From Takakia lepidozioides (taxonomy: Eukaryota > Streptophyta > Takakiopsida > Takakiales > Takakiaceae): a stretch of 64,000 bases of DNA. The position numbers and the translations under genes are program-made. This document shows positions 35,101-46,114 of this stretch, in pieces (position 1 is the stretch's first letter; the number at the start of each line of letters is the position of its first letter). The stretch is from positions 50,139,053 to 50,203,052 of the forward strand of contig CM060732.1 in the NCBI GenBank assembly GCA_030704615.1, written 5' to 3'. Under the pieces are notes generated by a model. That model ran no database searches. It saw only the letters and a program-made list of their open reading frames with translations, and was not told the DNA's origin.

Positions 35101-38100
35101 TAGCACATGCATCAAACTGTGGCTTTATCACATCTCTCTGGCCCTCACTGCCACCCTATAGTTCTCCATATTTCAATCTCCAGATTCAGAAAATAGTCCA
35201 CACATTGTCAATATAAAACTTCCACAACAGCTTGTGTTGATTCTCCATGAACTGCTACGTAGTAGTATATATCAAATAACATGGAAGTTCACTAGCCTAA
35301 AAAGTCTACTTTGAATGCAATCCAGGCAACTCTGCTGGGACCTTGATGTGTGGTCACAAAGCTGAACTTATTCTCCTGTACTAAGTGCAATCAACCTTTA
35401 GATGGATAAACCAACAATGTGGCCTGATTAAGCTCATGTGCCAAGTCCAGAAGATATTGGTTGTCAAAAGTGAAACACACGAACACACCTTGTACACAGC
35501 AAAATTTTCCCCAGACCATGAATCAATGACCATAATAGCCTCCTCTGCAACAAGGGAGTGTTGTGTGAACGGCCACCATAGAATCTCACTTGCCTTTCTG
35601 GGCATCTCCTCCAGCCTCTCTATCCTCTTCAGGTGGGAAATTTCCAACGTGTCACGCAACTCAGCATACAAAGCTTCTGACATAGAGAACCACTCCATAA
35701 GGTTCTCACTAGGATCTTGAGGCAGAGGGGGCAGGACAAGCAATGGCACCCTGAGATAGAGACAATTTTTTGGAAATGATCAATATCCCTTAAAGCTGTA
35801 GGTTATATTAGAATGAAGCAAGATTCACTGTCCAATCTGCTCCAGTTCAGCTTCATTAGAGTCACCTAATATACCAAAATAGGTCTCAGAAAGGTGCCTG
35901 GTGGTTACTTCTGTTGCAGGTATTCAAGCAAAGACTTGTCATTCCCCAGCCCTGAATCCACCAGTACAACTGCAAGTACGTCATATCCACGCAAGTGCAG
36001 GCTTTCATAGGAGGCTATCGTAGTTGAGATGCCCCCGAGTTTGCCGTCGCCAACTAGCACACCTGGCAATCTGAGTGGCCTGTAATAACCAATAGACCAA
36101 GAATCCATTTTTCAGCGTTTGAATGTAGAGGCATCCATCTCTGTGGCCCACCATTCCACTAAGAATTGCTCTACTACCTTCAACAATTCACCGAGCTTCC
36201 AGCAAATCATGGTAGGAGGGATACAAATTGCTCACATATACAGGGCTTCAGATGGTCCAGGGCTGGCACTATGAGCAAAAATACTGGGGTACCTATATAC
36301 GTCACATTGGAGGGTTCCAGATGGTCCAGGGCTGGCTACTCCACCCGCAGTCTCTACAATTGCTCACTTCGTCATCCCACTTCCACCTCTGTCTCGCTCC
36401 TTCTGAACTCCCTCCTGACCCTCACAGCTGAAATTCCCCAGGGCATTTTGGAGTGACTGCAGCACTAATACATCAGTGACTGTAGACCCCTCCTTTGCAG
36501 CGGCAAGGTGGGGGGAGACAGGATCGAACCATGACCACATTGTCTTACAGGTGAGGTGTGATGACGATGGCCTTTCCCTATCTACATGTCTAACACTATC
36601 TACCTCTCTCTTTGAGAACACAAGGTCTACGTTTTTCCCAGAAGAAACCCTGTGGTGCTCCTCAGCCTCAATGCCTGGCAGCATCTGGCACTCGTAGCTG
36701 CAGAGGTCCTTCATTCCTGCATCCCCAACATTGGCCCCATGGAAGCTCAAAAAAATTTCTCTCTTTCTTCACTGGACATTTCAAAGGTTTTGTCTCTATT
36801 TCTTTTGTTCTTTCCCTGTAGAGCCTGCCTACCCTCGGCACAAGACTGAAATTTAAACGCAGGGCAGGGAGTCTACCTTAGAAAAATAAACAGACGCAGA
36901 GAGGAAAGGGAGATTGTCAATGCCCGATGTGTGGGCATCCTGAAGACAGTAGACATTTTCTGATAGAATGTGCGGGGTATTCTCATCAGAGAGTGACCCA
37001 CTTCAGGAACATTATCAACACAGTCCCTGCACCTCTGTTCAACAACTTTTAAAAAGAGGCTGAACCTAAAGCCCTGGGGTCTAACTGCCGGGCAGATCAC
37101 ACACAGCAGATTGATGCTTGTGTGAAGGGCTTTCCAGAGGAAATCTGGAAAGCCTGACCAAATTGTTTATATCAAAGTTGAGCCCACTACTGGAGTGAGC
37201 CCCTCCCAAGGTAGCATCTGCTCCCTCTTGTTCCGCCCAAACTGGGCACGGGGTCAATAGCCACAAGGCTATGGCAAACAACATCTTATGAGTACATTCT
37301 TTCTTCCTTTCAATTCTTGTTGAGGGCCCCACTGCATTTCATGGAAGGTACTTTGCCTTTTCCAGCCCAAACCTGTCTAATCTGCTCCTGAAGGAGGCTT
37401 GCTCCACTCAGAGTTGGCAGAAGTAAGTGAACTGACTGCTTGGACACATTTCCGAACAGCAGGGGAGACCTGGAGCATGTGATTACACACAAACAAGCCA
37501 TGGGGGATGGCTTGGGGACGAAGTCTGCCAATGCGAGAGACCTCTTGAAAGACAACGCGCGCGTCTGAATCGACGGATAAACCTGTTTGCACGGGCTTCA
37601 AATATAGAACATCTCGGGCCCCCATAGGTCGCTCGGTCTCCTTTGAGCCAGGAAACGAGTCCTCCGCTTTAAAAAAACCCCAGCCCTTTTGGATGATAAC
37701 TTGTTTTTTTGGGCCGAGAGAATTTGTTGATAAACAACTGCCTGCCGCTGCTAAACCTGCCCCAAGAAATTGGCACGCCCACAGATAGAAAATTGAGCAT
37801 TCAATTACTCTCACACATCCGAACTTCCATAATTGTTGCAAAGAAGCCTCTGTGCACAATAACATCGTTCACTGAAACCATCAGTGACATTGCCAGGGCC
37901 CCCATGTCGTGAAGCCCGTCGATATGATTTCAAAAGCTTGCGACGTGAAAATGATCGAACTAGAAGCGCATAATCTACCTTGTAGAAGAAGAAGAAAACC
38001 CCTCACCCATTCTGCATCCTGCATAGTTTTTTACTTCACCCAAAACAGAAGATGCAATGAGACAACACCCACCTGCAGAGACGAGCGTCTTCCCAACGCC

Positions 38101-38331
38101 TGTGTTGGCCCCCCATACCATATAGGTGGGAAAGGACGCATCTAGAGGTTTCCAGCTGGACACACGCTCCAATTCACCCTCTGATCTCTTCTCTTCCAAC
38201 ACAGCAACATGTCCAGCTTGGGAGCTCACACCATACCGATTATGCAGCTGCAATCTGGAGGCCCTACCCAGAATTCGCAGAACTAGTCCAGAATTCCTGG
38301 AATGCATAAGCCCAGACATGACAGTCGCCAT
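32155..38331 (-). pseudogene. BIO3-BIO1: BIO3-BIO1 biotin gene (dethiobiotin synthetase / DAPA aminotransferase), incomplete
   Basis: Fused plant gene for two steps of mitochondrial biotin synthesis. Exons read: 38331-38073 (Arg/Ser-rich presequence, P-loop GANTGVGKT), 37756 to about 37380 (VLYLKPVQTG), about 36572-36293 (VSPHLAA, VETAGGVASPGPSGT), 36079-35909 (LVGDGKLGGIS), 35750-35489 (WWPFTQH), 35137-35066 (FDACASWWTQGPD), 34782-34662 (YGHVMFPENV), 34347-34214 (YYSDNGSTAIEIA), about 33840-33644, 33317 to about 33176 (VIFDEVFTG), 32868-32736 (catalytic Lys in AKLLTGG) and 32289-32155 (LLHGHSYTAHAMGC). The exon with SYHGDT is absent between 34214 and 33840, and the last ~90 residues are absent beyond 32155. 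A TGA at about 36371 interrupts the DTBS part unless a 63-base purine-rich intron is used. Probably non-functional as it stands. Confidence 0.85.
36906..37053 (+). pseudogene. Retroelement zinc-binding C-terminus fragment
   Basis: On the strand opposite BIO3-BIO1, within one of its introns, a short open stretch has a CQCPMCG...HF..EC pattern of the type found after the reverse transcriptase of non-LTR elements, ending in a TAA. It is a small relic and unlike the 38.7-44.1 kb LINE. Assignment rests on the Cys/His pattern alone. Confidence 0.4.
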
Positions 38332-38658
38332 GACTACTTACCTTCTACTCCAAACTATCAAACCCACAAATGGTACTTGCTATCTTATTAACCACATGTC
38401 GTCTTGAGCTAAACTCCCGGCCCCGCTATTGTCCAGAAATCTCAACGATTGACATATTTGTAACTATCTTTGAACCTAAATCTGTCACATACCTTACTTA
38501 CCTAGCTTATTAGGCACTTTCGCGCCTAATAATTAATAAGAATGGAATATTATTAGGTAGATTCGTTTTTATTACTTAGGCACCTTTTATGTCACCCTTA
38601 ATGTTATGAAATCTTTGGTCCGTAAAAATTTACACTTGAAAATGGCATGACTAGAGCG
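38332..38658. other. BIO3-BIO1 upstream region
   Basis: About 330 bases between the BIO3-BIO1 start and the LINE poly(A) end. AT-rich, with CCTAATAA/TTAGGCAC phrases and no coding sequence. The LINE insertion may have displaced upstream promoter sequence. Confidence 0.35.
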
Positions 38659-38660
38659 TT

Positions 38661-38681
38661 ATTTTTTTTGTTTTTTTTTAA
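38661..38681 (-). other. LINE poly(A) tail
   Basis: T8-G-T9 on the plus strand is an A-rich tract at the 3' end of the minus-strand LINE. It marks the element's right end in its own orientation. Confidence 0.75.
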
Positions 38682-39126
38682 AAAGGAGAGGGGACAGAGG
38701 CCTGCTGATCAAATTAATTGAAAAAAATAACCACCAAGGGAGGCCATGAGGCTTACTGAGGGGGAACATTCCCGCGACCATAGCTAACTTGCTAAAGGGA
38801 AGAAGATGGGGAAAGGGGTAGGAACAATGATTGAGAGAGGGGGAGAGAGTTATAAGTCTAAGCAATAGAGGGGAAGTAAAGCGAGGATCAACTGCAGAAA
38901 GCCATTGAAGGATCACGTAAGAAGATTCATAGAGGGCCATGCCCTAAGATGACTGAGGAAAACAGGTCTTTTAAGCAGCTGACGGAGACGGAATTTGGAG
39001 AACCTGAACAAGGTGCAGATGGCGAGGGAGCATCTGAGGCTGCACTACTAAAACTTAAGCTGTGTACGGAATTTGGGGTCTCGTGCACGTTTGTGGCGCC
39101 AGTTATAGTCTCCATCATCTCCCTCA

Positions 39127-42100
39127 CTATGAGACTTCCCATTGAGGGGGGATGGAAAGTTGCCATGTAAATTTTAGTGTGGAAAACACCGGCACCAAGC
39201 ATGCTGCCTTTGCCCCAGGAGTTCTCATGGGAAGTCTTGAAGCAATTCCTCCCCCTTGGACTGCTCCGAAGTTCTGGAAACAGGGTAAACACAGACAGTA
39301 GTAAACCAAGTCCTTATGCCCCTCAATGTCAATAGATCGTGGTATAGGTAAGTAATAAATAACACCGGATCTGCCCTCTTGGGAGGTTTCCCTCAAAAAC
39401 CCAAGCACATCTTGTTGCCATAGATTCCACAGGGTAAGCGCTCTAAGAGCCACCCAAACCGGACAAAGAGTTTTTTTAAAAAAAACTTTGTCCTGGGAAG
39501 GGAACATTTAGAAGCAACAAAGAAGGCAGGGGGGGGGGGGAGGAGAAGGGGGAAGCTATTCCAGTGGGAAGTAGGAGGAAGAAGGCAAGAACTCTTTTCC
39601 AGACTCTAACTACCAGATTGCAAAATATGAGACAGTGCTCAATTGATTCCAAAATGGAGCCGCATAGAGAGCAGATAGATTAGGGTTATAGGTAGGGGTG
39701 GTTTCATGGGTGCGAAGTTTGACTGGTAGGATTCTATGAGTGAGCTTCCAGATGGAAACATGGAGGATCTTGTCCGGTCTATCTTTCCTCCAGATGTCTC
39801 TCCAGATTTGATCCCATTAACGTTGATCAAGCTGCAGACTGCCCCATTTCGAGCACCATTTGAAAGCAAAAGAATGGGGGGGTTGATGAGGGAGTGTCCC
39901 TTTTTCACCGAGTATGAGAAGAAAGGGGTTTTCTCTGTCCATTTTCCCATCCCACTTCCCCGGGATCAAATTGCAGGTCAGCCAAAGAACATTTAAAAAC
40001 CAGGTGAGGTTTTCTTGACGTGCCCATTGCGCCTCCATACCTTGGGGGGGCAGTGGGTATGAGTTACCCTGAATGTCAAGCACCCTGATGTGGAAGAGGG
40101 CAGTCATATCAGTTTCCATTCTTCCTTGATATTGAAGGAGCCCTTCATCGTCTGCAGCAATTTATCCCAAAGCCTGATGCTTTTGGACCCTGGCAGGATG
40201 TGACCAACAAGACTGGAGCCTGAATTTGCTGGCTGGAGGCCACCCATGCCGGTGCCTTTATTATCTGAGCTGCACCTTGAAGTAAGGGCTCCATATACCT
40301 GGAAACAGTGGCCATAATGGTGTCCCAGGCTTTAGCTCTCTTGTGTGCGCCATAACAGTCACTTGAGCCCGAGATAGGGTTTCGTTTTGGGAGCGCATGT
40401 TGGCAATATGAATGAATCCTTGTTGTTCCCAAAAAAGCCATTGCGGGGTCTGAGAAAGCAGAGTAGCAGAATCCATATTGTAATTAGCAAAAACAGGATG
40501 TCTCAAACATTCTTGGTGGGTTTGAGGCATCCGTTGTGTGAGGTTTCCTCTCATGTAGTGCCAGGCCTTCCATATAGACTGCCATGGCTTGGAGCCCAAT
40601 GTAACAGCCTTGTTTTTTCCCTTGAACTATCCATCTCAACGATTGAGCCCAAAGGGTGGAGGAAGCGGGCAACGAGCCCATGAGGTAAGGTTGAATGAGC
40701 TTGCTCCATGGTGTGATCCTATGTTTAATGGCTCTGGGAATCCCTTTTGCCAGCAGGGCCTTGATCTCCGCAGAGGGGTCGATAACACCTAATCCGCCCT
40801 TTTTCTTTTTTTGGCACAATTGGTCCCATGAAAGCAAGGCCCTTCTTGTTGGAGCTGCAGGTGTGGCTCCCCATATGAAATTGCGTATGAGGGCTTTAAT
40901 CTCCCGGATCATGGCCTCCTCAGGGTCCCAGACTGCTGCAAAAAACCACATAGATGCCTCCAAACCTGATTGGCCACCAAAGCCCTTCCCACAATAGAGA
41001 GCATCGCAGCACTCCAAAAAGCCAAGCTTTTCCTAAGCCTTGCAAGCACCTCTTTGAGTCTGTCATGATTGGACATGTTCAGCCCTATTTGATGTCCCAG
41101 CAGCTTGTGAGTGTGACCCTCTTGAAGCCATTGCAGGCCTATATCCGTGCCCCATGCCTGGCAGTGAGCTGCCGTTGCCCCATTGTGAAGGAGGGACAAA
41201 ATGCCCATAGATTTTTTCCAATTCATTTTGAGGCCAAAAGCCAGGCAAAATGTTTGGAGGACTTGAAATGTTTTGTCAATGTTTGATTTTGTGGAGTTGT
41301 CCAATAAGAGAGCAGTGTAATCCGCATACATGGAAAGTTTGAGCATCTCATGGGTTAGTGTGGGCAAGTGCAAGCCCACAATGTCGTGCCTGGAGTACAT
41401 CATGTGCCCCAGGGAGTCGGCAGCAATGAGAAAGAGGAACGGTGCTAGAGGGCAGCCTTGTCGCACCGACCTAGAAATATGGAAGGGTTTGGAGATGACA
41501 CCGTTCACCATGACCTTGCTGGATGCTGCATGTAACAAGATGTGAATCCAAGTCAGAAAAGGCCCCCCCAGCCCTGTTTTCTCCAATGCCCTTTCCAGGA
41601 AGTTCCAATCAATTGAATCAAAATCTTTTTCAAAGTCCAGCATCAAGAAGGCAATGGGCTGGCTGTTGATCTGAGCTCTGTAAAGGTCCTCATGAGCCAA
41701 GAGAATATTGTCCAAAATCATGCGGTCTTTGAGAAATCCAGTTTGTTCCTTCCTCATGATCTTTGGCAGAAGGGGCTGCAACCGTAAGGCCAGGGTCTTG
41801 GCGATTATCTTGTAAGTGGACTTCAGCAAAGTGATAGGCCGATAGTTGGCCATATCTTCTCTATCATCTTTCTTGAATATCAGAGTGATGAGGCCTTCAG
41901 CCATCTCTGAGGGCATGAGCTCTTTTTCCAAAATGTCGTTTGTCATAAGGAGGAAGTCCTCCCCAATTGTTGGCCACATGGCTTTGAACAGCTCATTGGG
42001 GAGACCATCAAGTCCCGGGGATTTCTGGGATGCCATGGAGTTGACTGCTTGACCTAACTCGTACACTTACAGGGGGGCTACCAAGTTTGATTTGTCCAAT

Positions 42101-43462
42101 TGAGACAGAGAGCACGGAATATGCTGGAGCATAGAGGTTGTAGCATCAATCTTTAGCTGTGATGGCTCTTGCCTTTGAAAAAGTCTTTGGAAGTACGAGG
42201 CAACAACTTCTGCCATGATTTTTGGCCTGTCCACCAAGTGCCCATTAGCATGGCGAAGGGCTGGAACCATTGTGGCTGCTCTCCTCTGTGCAGCTTTGAC
42301 AAAAAAAAATTATTCATCTTTTCTCCTTTGAGACTCCAGTTGACCCCTGCCTTGATTCTGGAAAATTGCTCCTTGGCATGTAACAGAGTAGAGAGGTTCC
42401 TCTTGGCATCCTTGTAGGAGGATATAGTATGGGGTCCTTCATGTCCCGACTGCAGCTGAAATTGGCAAACCTCTAGACACTTAGTAAGAGCTTTTTGTCT
42501 TCTAGAAAACTCTTCCACCTTCTCCCCAGAGATGTCTTTGCAAAGGTCTCTCAACATTTTGAGTTTTGCCAAGAATCTAGCAGTGGGGGAGACCAAGGGG
42601 GTGACTGCAGATTCCCAGGCCCTCTGAAGAGTCTGTATGATGTGAGGGTCTTGCAGCATGGTTGGGTTCAATTTGAAAAAACCCCTGCCTCTCACTCTGG
42701 ATCCGGGAGTGTTACTCACCAGCTGCACAATAGCGTGGTCAAATTATGGAAGAATGGGCTGCAATGTACCTCTTGACCAAGCCTTAAGAGTAGATGAACA
42801 GTAGAATCTATCCAAACGAGCCTGGCACAACTGTGGAGGGTCTTTGTTGTTGGACCACGTAAATTTCAAGCCACCCTGGGCTGGAGTTGATGCGTCCAGC
42901 AACCCCACCAGCAGGCGCATAGCATCCCAGGAGTTTTTCTCATTCGTGGAAAGACCATGCGCCAATCTACCTAGTCTGTTCATGTCTCCCTCCACCATAT
43001 TGAAGTCGTCACCCATGAGCCAATGTTGAATATGTGGATGCTGCAGCATGTTCTCCCTGATTTGATTCCAGAGGCCTACCCTGTCTTCCTCTACATTTGG
43101 GGCATAGATGTTTAGAAAACCCACCTCCCTAGAGTTTGACCTAGGTTCAAGACAAGATGTTGCACTCTGCCTTGCAACCACACATCATGAGAGACAAAGG
43201 ATTGTTGTAAGGATGGGGAGACGAGGATTGCGGTGCCCCCCCCCTTAGAATCTGTGATGGTGGGGTTCCAGAAGGCTGATGCAGCAGGCCACATGGAGGC
43301 TCCCAGAGAGCTTATTTTGTCTTGATTTAGTTTATGTTATAAGAAAGACAATATTAGAGCACGTATCAGAGTAGAGGCCCATGTTATGATCCTGGCCCTT
43401 TTGGGGGCAGAGCGATCAGAGCCAAGGCCTCTGACATTCCAGAAGGTGAGGGATAGATTCAT
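39127..43462 (-). pseudogene. LINE ORF2 (endonuclease-reverse transcriptase), broken
   Basis: Starts at ATG 43462 with the typical LINE opening (TFWNVRGLG). Endonuclease motifs follow: GGGTAILV (about 43240), FLNIYAPN (about 43120), GDDFN (about 43005) and LDRFY. A connecting segment occupies 42728-42153, then the reverse transcriptase 42066-40909 (SPGLDGLPNELFK, YRPITLL, GFLKDRMI, DFEKDFDSIDW, RQGCPLAPFLF). The catalytic box reads YADY in place of YADD, so the second catalytic Asp is lost. The frame then shifts into 41017-40484 and further pieces down to about 39127, with conserved Trp/Cys residues of the C-terminal zinc-binding region. Several frameshifts and stops are present. Inactive. 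Confidence 0.88.
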
Positions 43463-44229
43463 GTTGGGGTGACCGCAAGGCCCATGCTATCTGCGTGACT
43501 TGATGGCCACATTGGGTAAAAGAAGAACTTCAGACGCCTTGTCAGAGGGGTGGAGGGTGTTGAACCACTTACAACCTCGCGGAGGAGGAATCAGAATAGG
43601 ATGCTGACAGGTGAACACATTTGTTGTCTTTTTACTTTTGCATTTACTTTTGAATGGCATACCTCCATCTTTATGAGCTGAGAATATGTCTGCAATGATG
43701 TGGCAGGAAAAGGTTTTGGAAAGAAGTAGGAGGGCTGAGGGGGAAGAGGGGTGGCCCAAGGGGTCCCACCAACCCGAGAGGATTTTCTGCGTGTGAGCAT
43801 TGTCCAGCAGCAAAGTCCATACCCTCTTACAGTCTGAGAGGTTAGGCACAAAGAATAGGAGGGGGGAGTAAGCATGAGACATGCTTACCGGCGGGGGTGA
43901 GTCGACTGTCTCTTCCGGCAGCAGAAAGTTGACCGAGTGATCAGCTGCAACATTTGAGGCGATGTTGAAATGGTTAGCATTTGCCAGCACCAGCTGTCTG
44001 TCGAGATTTGGCTGCTGTAGGGCTGCCCTGCTTCCGTGCGGGGATGTAGCAGCTCATAATGCTCATCCACCAGCTTGGATCCAATCTCCATAATTTTCCT
44101 GCATCAGGCCCACTCGTTGGGATCTTTGCCTCTACAAGACAGGTAGTACTTACTCACCCAGATCCATGAGTTATGAGCCCCTGATGTGTCAAAATCTCTA
44201 CTGAACAAGACAGGCATGACATGAACACA

Positions 44230-44344
44230 CTAGAAGAAAAATGCGGACTAACCACTCTGGTAACCACTTATTTTGAGTAGGGAAAGACACCCAACCACTC
44301 TGGCCCAGAGTGGTCTAGAACCAGTGGATCTTGACTCAGCAGTG
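44230..44344 (+). repeat. Possible CACTA transposon terminus
   Basis: CACTAGAAGAAAAATGCGG at about 44230 resembles the start of plant CACTA elements. It is followed by subterminal-like motifs: ACCACTCTGG twice, and the inverted repeat CCACTCTGG-C-CCAGAGTGG near 44293-44311. The sequence is cut at 44345 by the LTR start. No matching opposite terminus or transposase was found in the window. Confidence 0.35.
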
Positions 44345-46114
44345 TGTCAAGTTATTTTACCACTAGTGTGAAACTAGCTAGGAAATAGCTAGCTTTTACA
44401 TATTGACATTTGGGATTGGCCCAAGTGTCAATCCAGGGGTCAAGGCAGATTTAGGCACTGGAGTGGTTATCTTCACGGCAAGCGCAGAAGGCTCATCTTG
44501 CTCGAGTTGAGCCTCACCGCGCCTAGCTATGGCGCCGTAGTGTGGATTCCCCATGGCGTGGGGTGCACTTGGCTTGACTTGTATTTGAGTGATGAGGTTA
44601 TATATGCATGAGTTTATGCTTCAGCTTTGTGAGCTCGCATGAACTTGTGCTTGTATTCTTCTTCTTTATCACTCGAGAAAGATGAGCTCGTATCTGTGAG
44701 TGCCGTAGCACTTGTGGTTTTTGCTTGAGAATGAGATAAACCAAGTTGTTATGCAAGGAGCACCGTGGAGCTCTTGGTTGTTAGAAGCGGAGGCGATGTG
44801 GGTTACGAGGTGGTAGACCTTGGCATTTGATCTTCAGCTTCAGAGATGAAAGCACCATGCTGCAGGATTGCAAGACCAAGCGAAAGGGCTGATTTGGCTT
44901 GGGGCAAATCGGTGCACTTTGTGGAGTATGTTGAGATTGGGTTTCAATCTCGAGCTTCAGCATTGAGAGGGCTCTTGTCATGGCAAGAGCAGGGCTAGAA
45001 CAGGAGCTAAGAGGTGCGACAAGGCCATGGAATGTGCACCTAGGGTTTCAGAGCTTGGAAGAAGAGCTCTTGCACCACAAGAGGAGTGTCTTGTGGCTGG
45101 AAATGTAAGCCTTAGGGTTTCAGAAGCTTGGCAAGGGCGTGCTTAGTCTTGTCTTAGAAAGCATCAAGGAGCTAAGGAGCCAAGATAGGGGGCTGATACC
45201 TCTTGTGTGAAGAGGTTGCATGTGTGGAGCATGTATTCAGCTCATTAAAGCTTCCATCTTCAAGCTTGGAGGGCAAGCAAGGAAGAGGGAAGGGCTGACT
45301 TCCCTTATGTGAGAGCAATGCATGAGTGGAGCATGCTTTCAGCCTGTTGAAGGCTTGTACTTTCAGGTTTGGGAGTGCAAGAAAGGAAGGAAGGGGCTGG
45401 TTTCCCTGTAGGGCATGTGTGGAGCATGCTTCCAGCCTGCTGAAGCGTGTATTTTCAGGTTGGTGGATACAAGAAAGAAAGCAAAGGGGCTGATTCTCTG
45501 GTGGTGAGAGTAGGGCATGTGTGGAGCATGCCTTCAGTCCATTGGGCTTTTGTTTTCAAGCTTTAGAGAACTAGAAGAGAAGGTAAGGGGCTGATCTGCT
45601 CTTATGTGACAGTCCGACACTTGTAGAGCGTGTTCTGAGTTGGGGTATCAATCTCAAGCCTAGATAGAGCATGGCTCTTGAAGTGGCAGATGTAGGGGGC
45701 TGGAATAGGCTCTAAGACAGATGCTATGGCCAAGGGAAACGCTTGAATGAGTGCTCACAAGGGCTGGAAACCAGCAAGGCTTGGTTGTTTGCCATTGAGT
45801 TTAGTGGCGTGTTTGGGGAGTCTAAGTGAGAAAGAAAGCTTGGTTTGTGGCAACCATCTTCCTCATGGCTTAGGGCTACTATTGGTGGTGTGTGGGAGCC
45901 GAAAGAGCAAGAATACCTTGCTGATTTCTTCACACCCGCCATAGCTCGGTGCAAAGAAGCCTAGAGTCCAAGAGACACAAACCCTAGCTTGGCGTGGCTA
46001 AACCCCTTGGAGAAATGGCTAAACTGTCATGAGTGGCCTGTGGGGCTGTGACGGGCTGTGACAGGCTGTGATGGGCTGTGACAGGCTATGCCCTATGGCC
46101 TGTGGGGAAAGAGG
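44345..46114 (+). repeat. LTR-like insertion, copy B (same family as 3736)
   Basis: Begins TGTCAAGTTATTTTACCACT and matches copy A closely for about 240 bases, then with more divergence (atcactcgagaaagat, aagggctgat, gcatgtgtggagcatgc). It contains no gene. Internal phrases around gcatgtgtggagcatgc recur several times between 45200 and 45560. A run of five 10-base gggctgtgac units lies at 46043-46092. The element seems to end in GACA near 46114. No primer binding site follows, so it is probably a solo LTR. Confidence 0.6.
46043..46092 (+). repeat. 10-base GGGCTGTGAC tandem repeat
   Basis: Five tandem units, with the substitutions aggctgtgat and aggctatgcc, near the end of LTR copy B. Confidence 0.8.

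Larger units (their letters stand above)
38659..44100 (-). mobile_element. LINE (non-LTR retrotransposon), near full length, decayed
   Basis: The order on the minus strand is that of plant L1-type LINEs: 5' part with a possible ORF1 remnant (43990-43487), endonuclease, reverse transcriptase, Cys-rich C-terminal region, 3' UTR and an A-rich tail. The tail is seen on the plus strand as T runs at 38661-38679. No convincing target-site duplication was identified, and the 5' end is approximate. It lies directly upstream of BIO3-BIO1 in the same orientation. Confidence 0.85.

Noticed and set aside
36517..36532. GGTTCGATCC on the minus strand, a match to the tRNA/SINE B box
   Set aside because: It lies inside a conserved BIO3 exon (WFDPVSPHLAA), no A box or cloverleaf fits around it, and the coding explanation is sufficient.
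39525..39541. G-run (also near 32133) as a G-quadruplex
   Set aside because: Single homopolymer tracts without the spaced runs needed, and possibly sequencing artefacts.
38635..44225. GGCATGAC at both flanks as a LINE target-site duplication
   Set aside because: The left copy is not adjacent to the poly(A) tract, and an 8-base match over this distance is expected by chance.
3736..46114. One giant retrotransposon bounded by the two LTR copies
   Set aside because: Intact host genes (CBP60, NDUFA6) and unrelated elements lie between, and no primer binding site follows the first copy.
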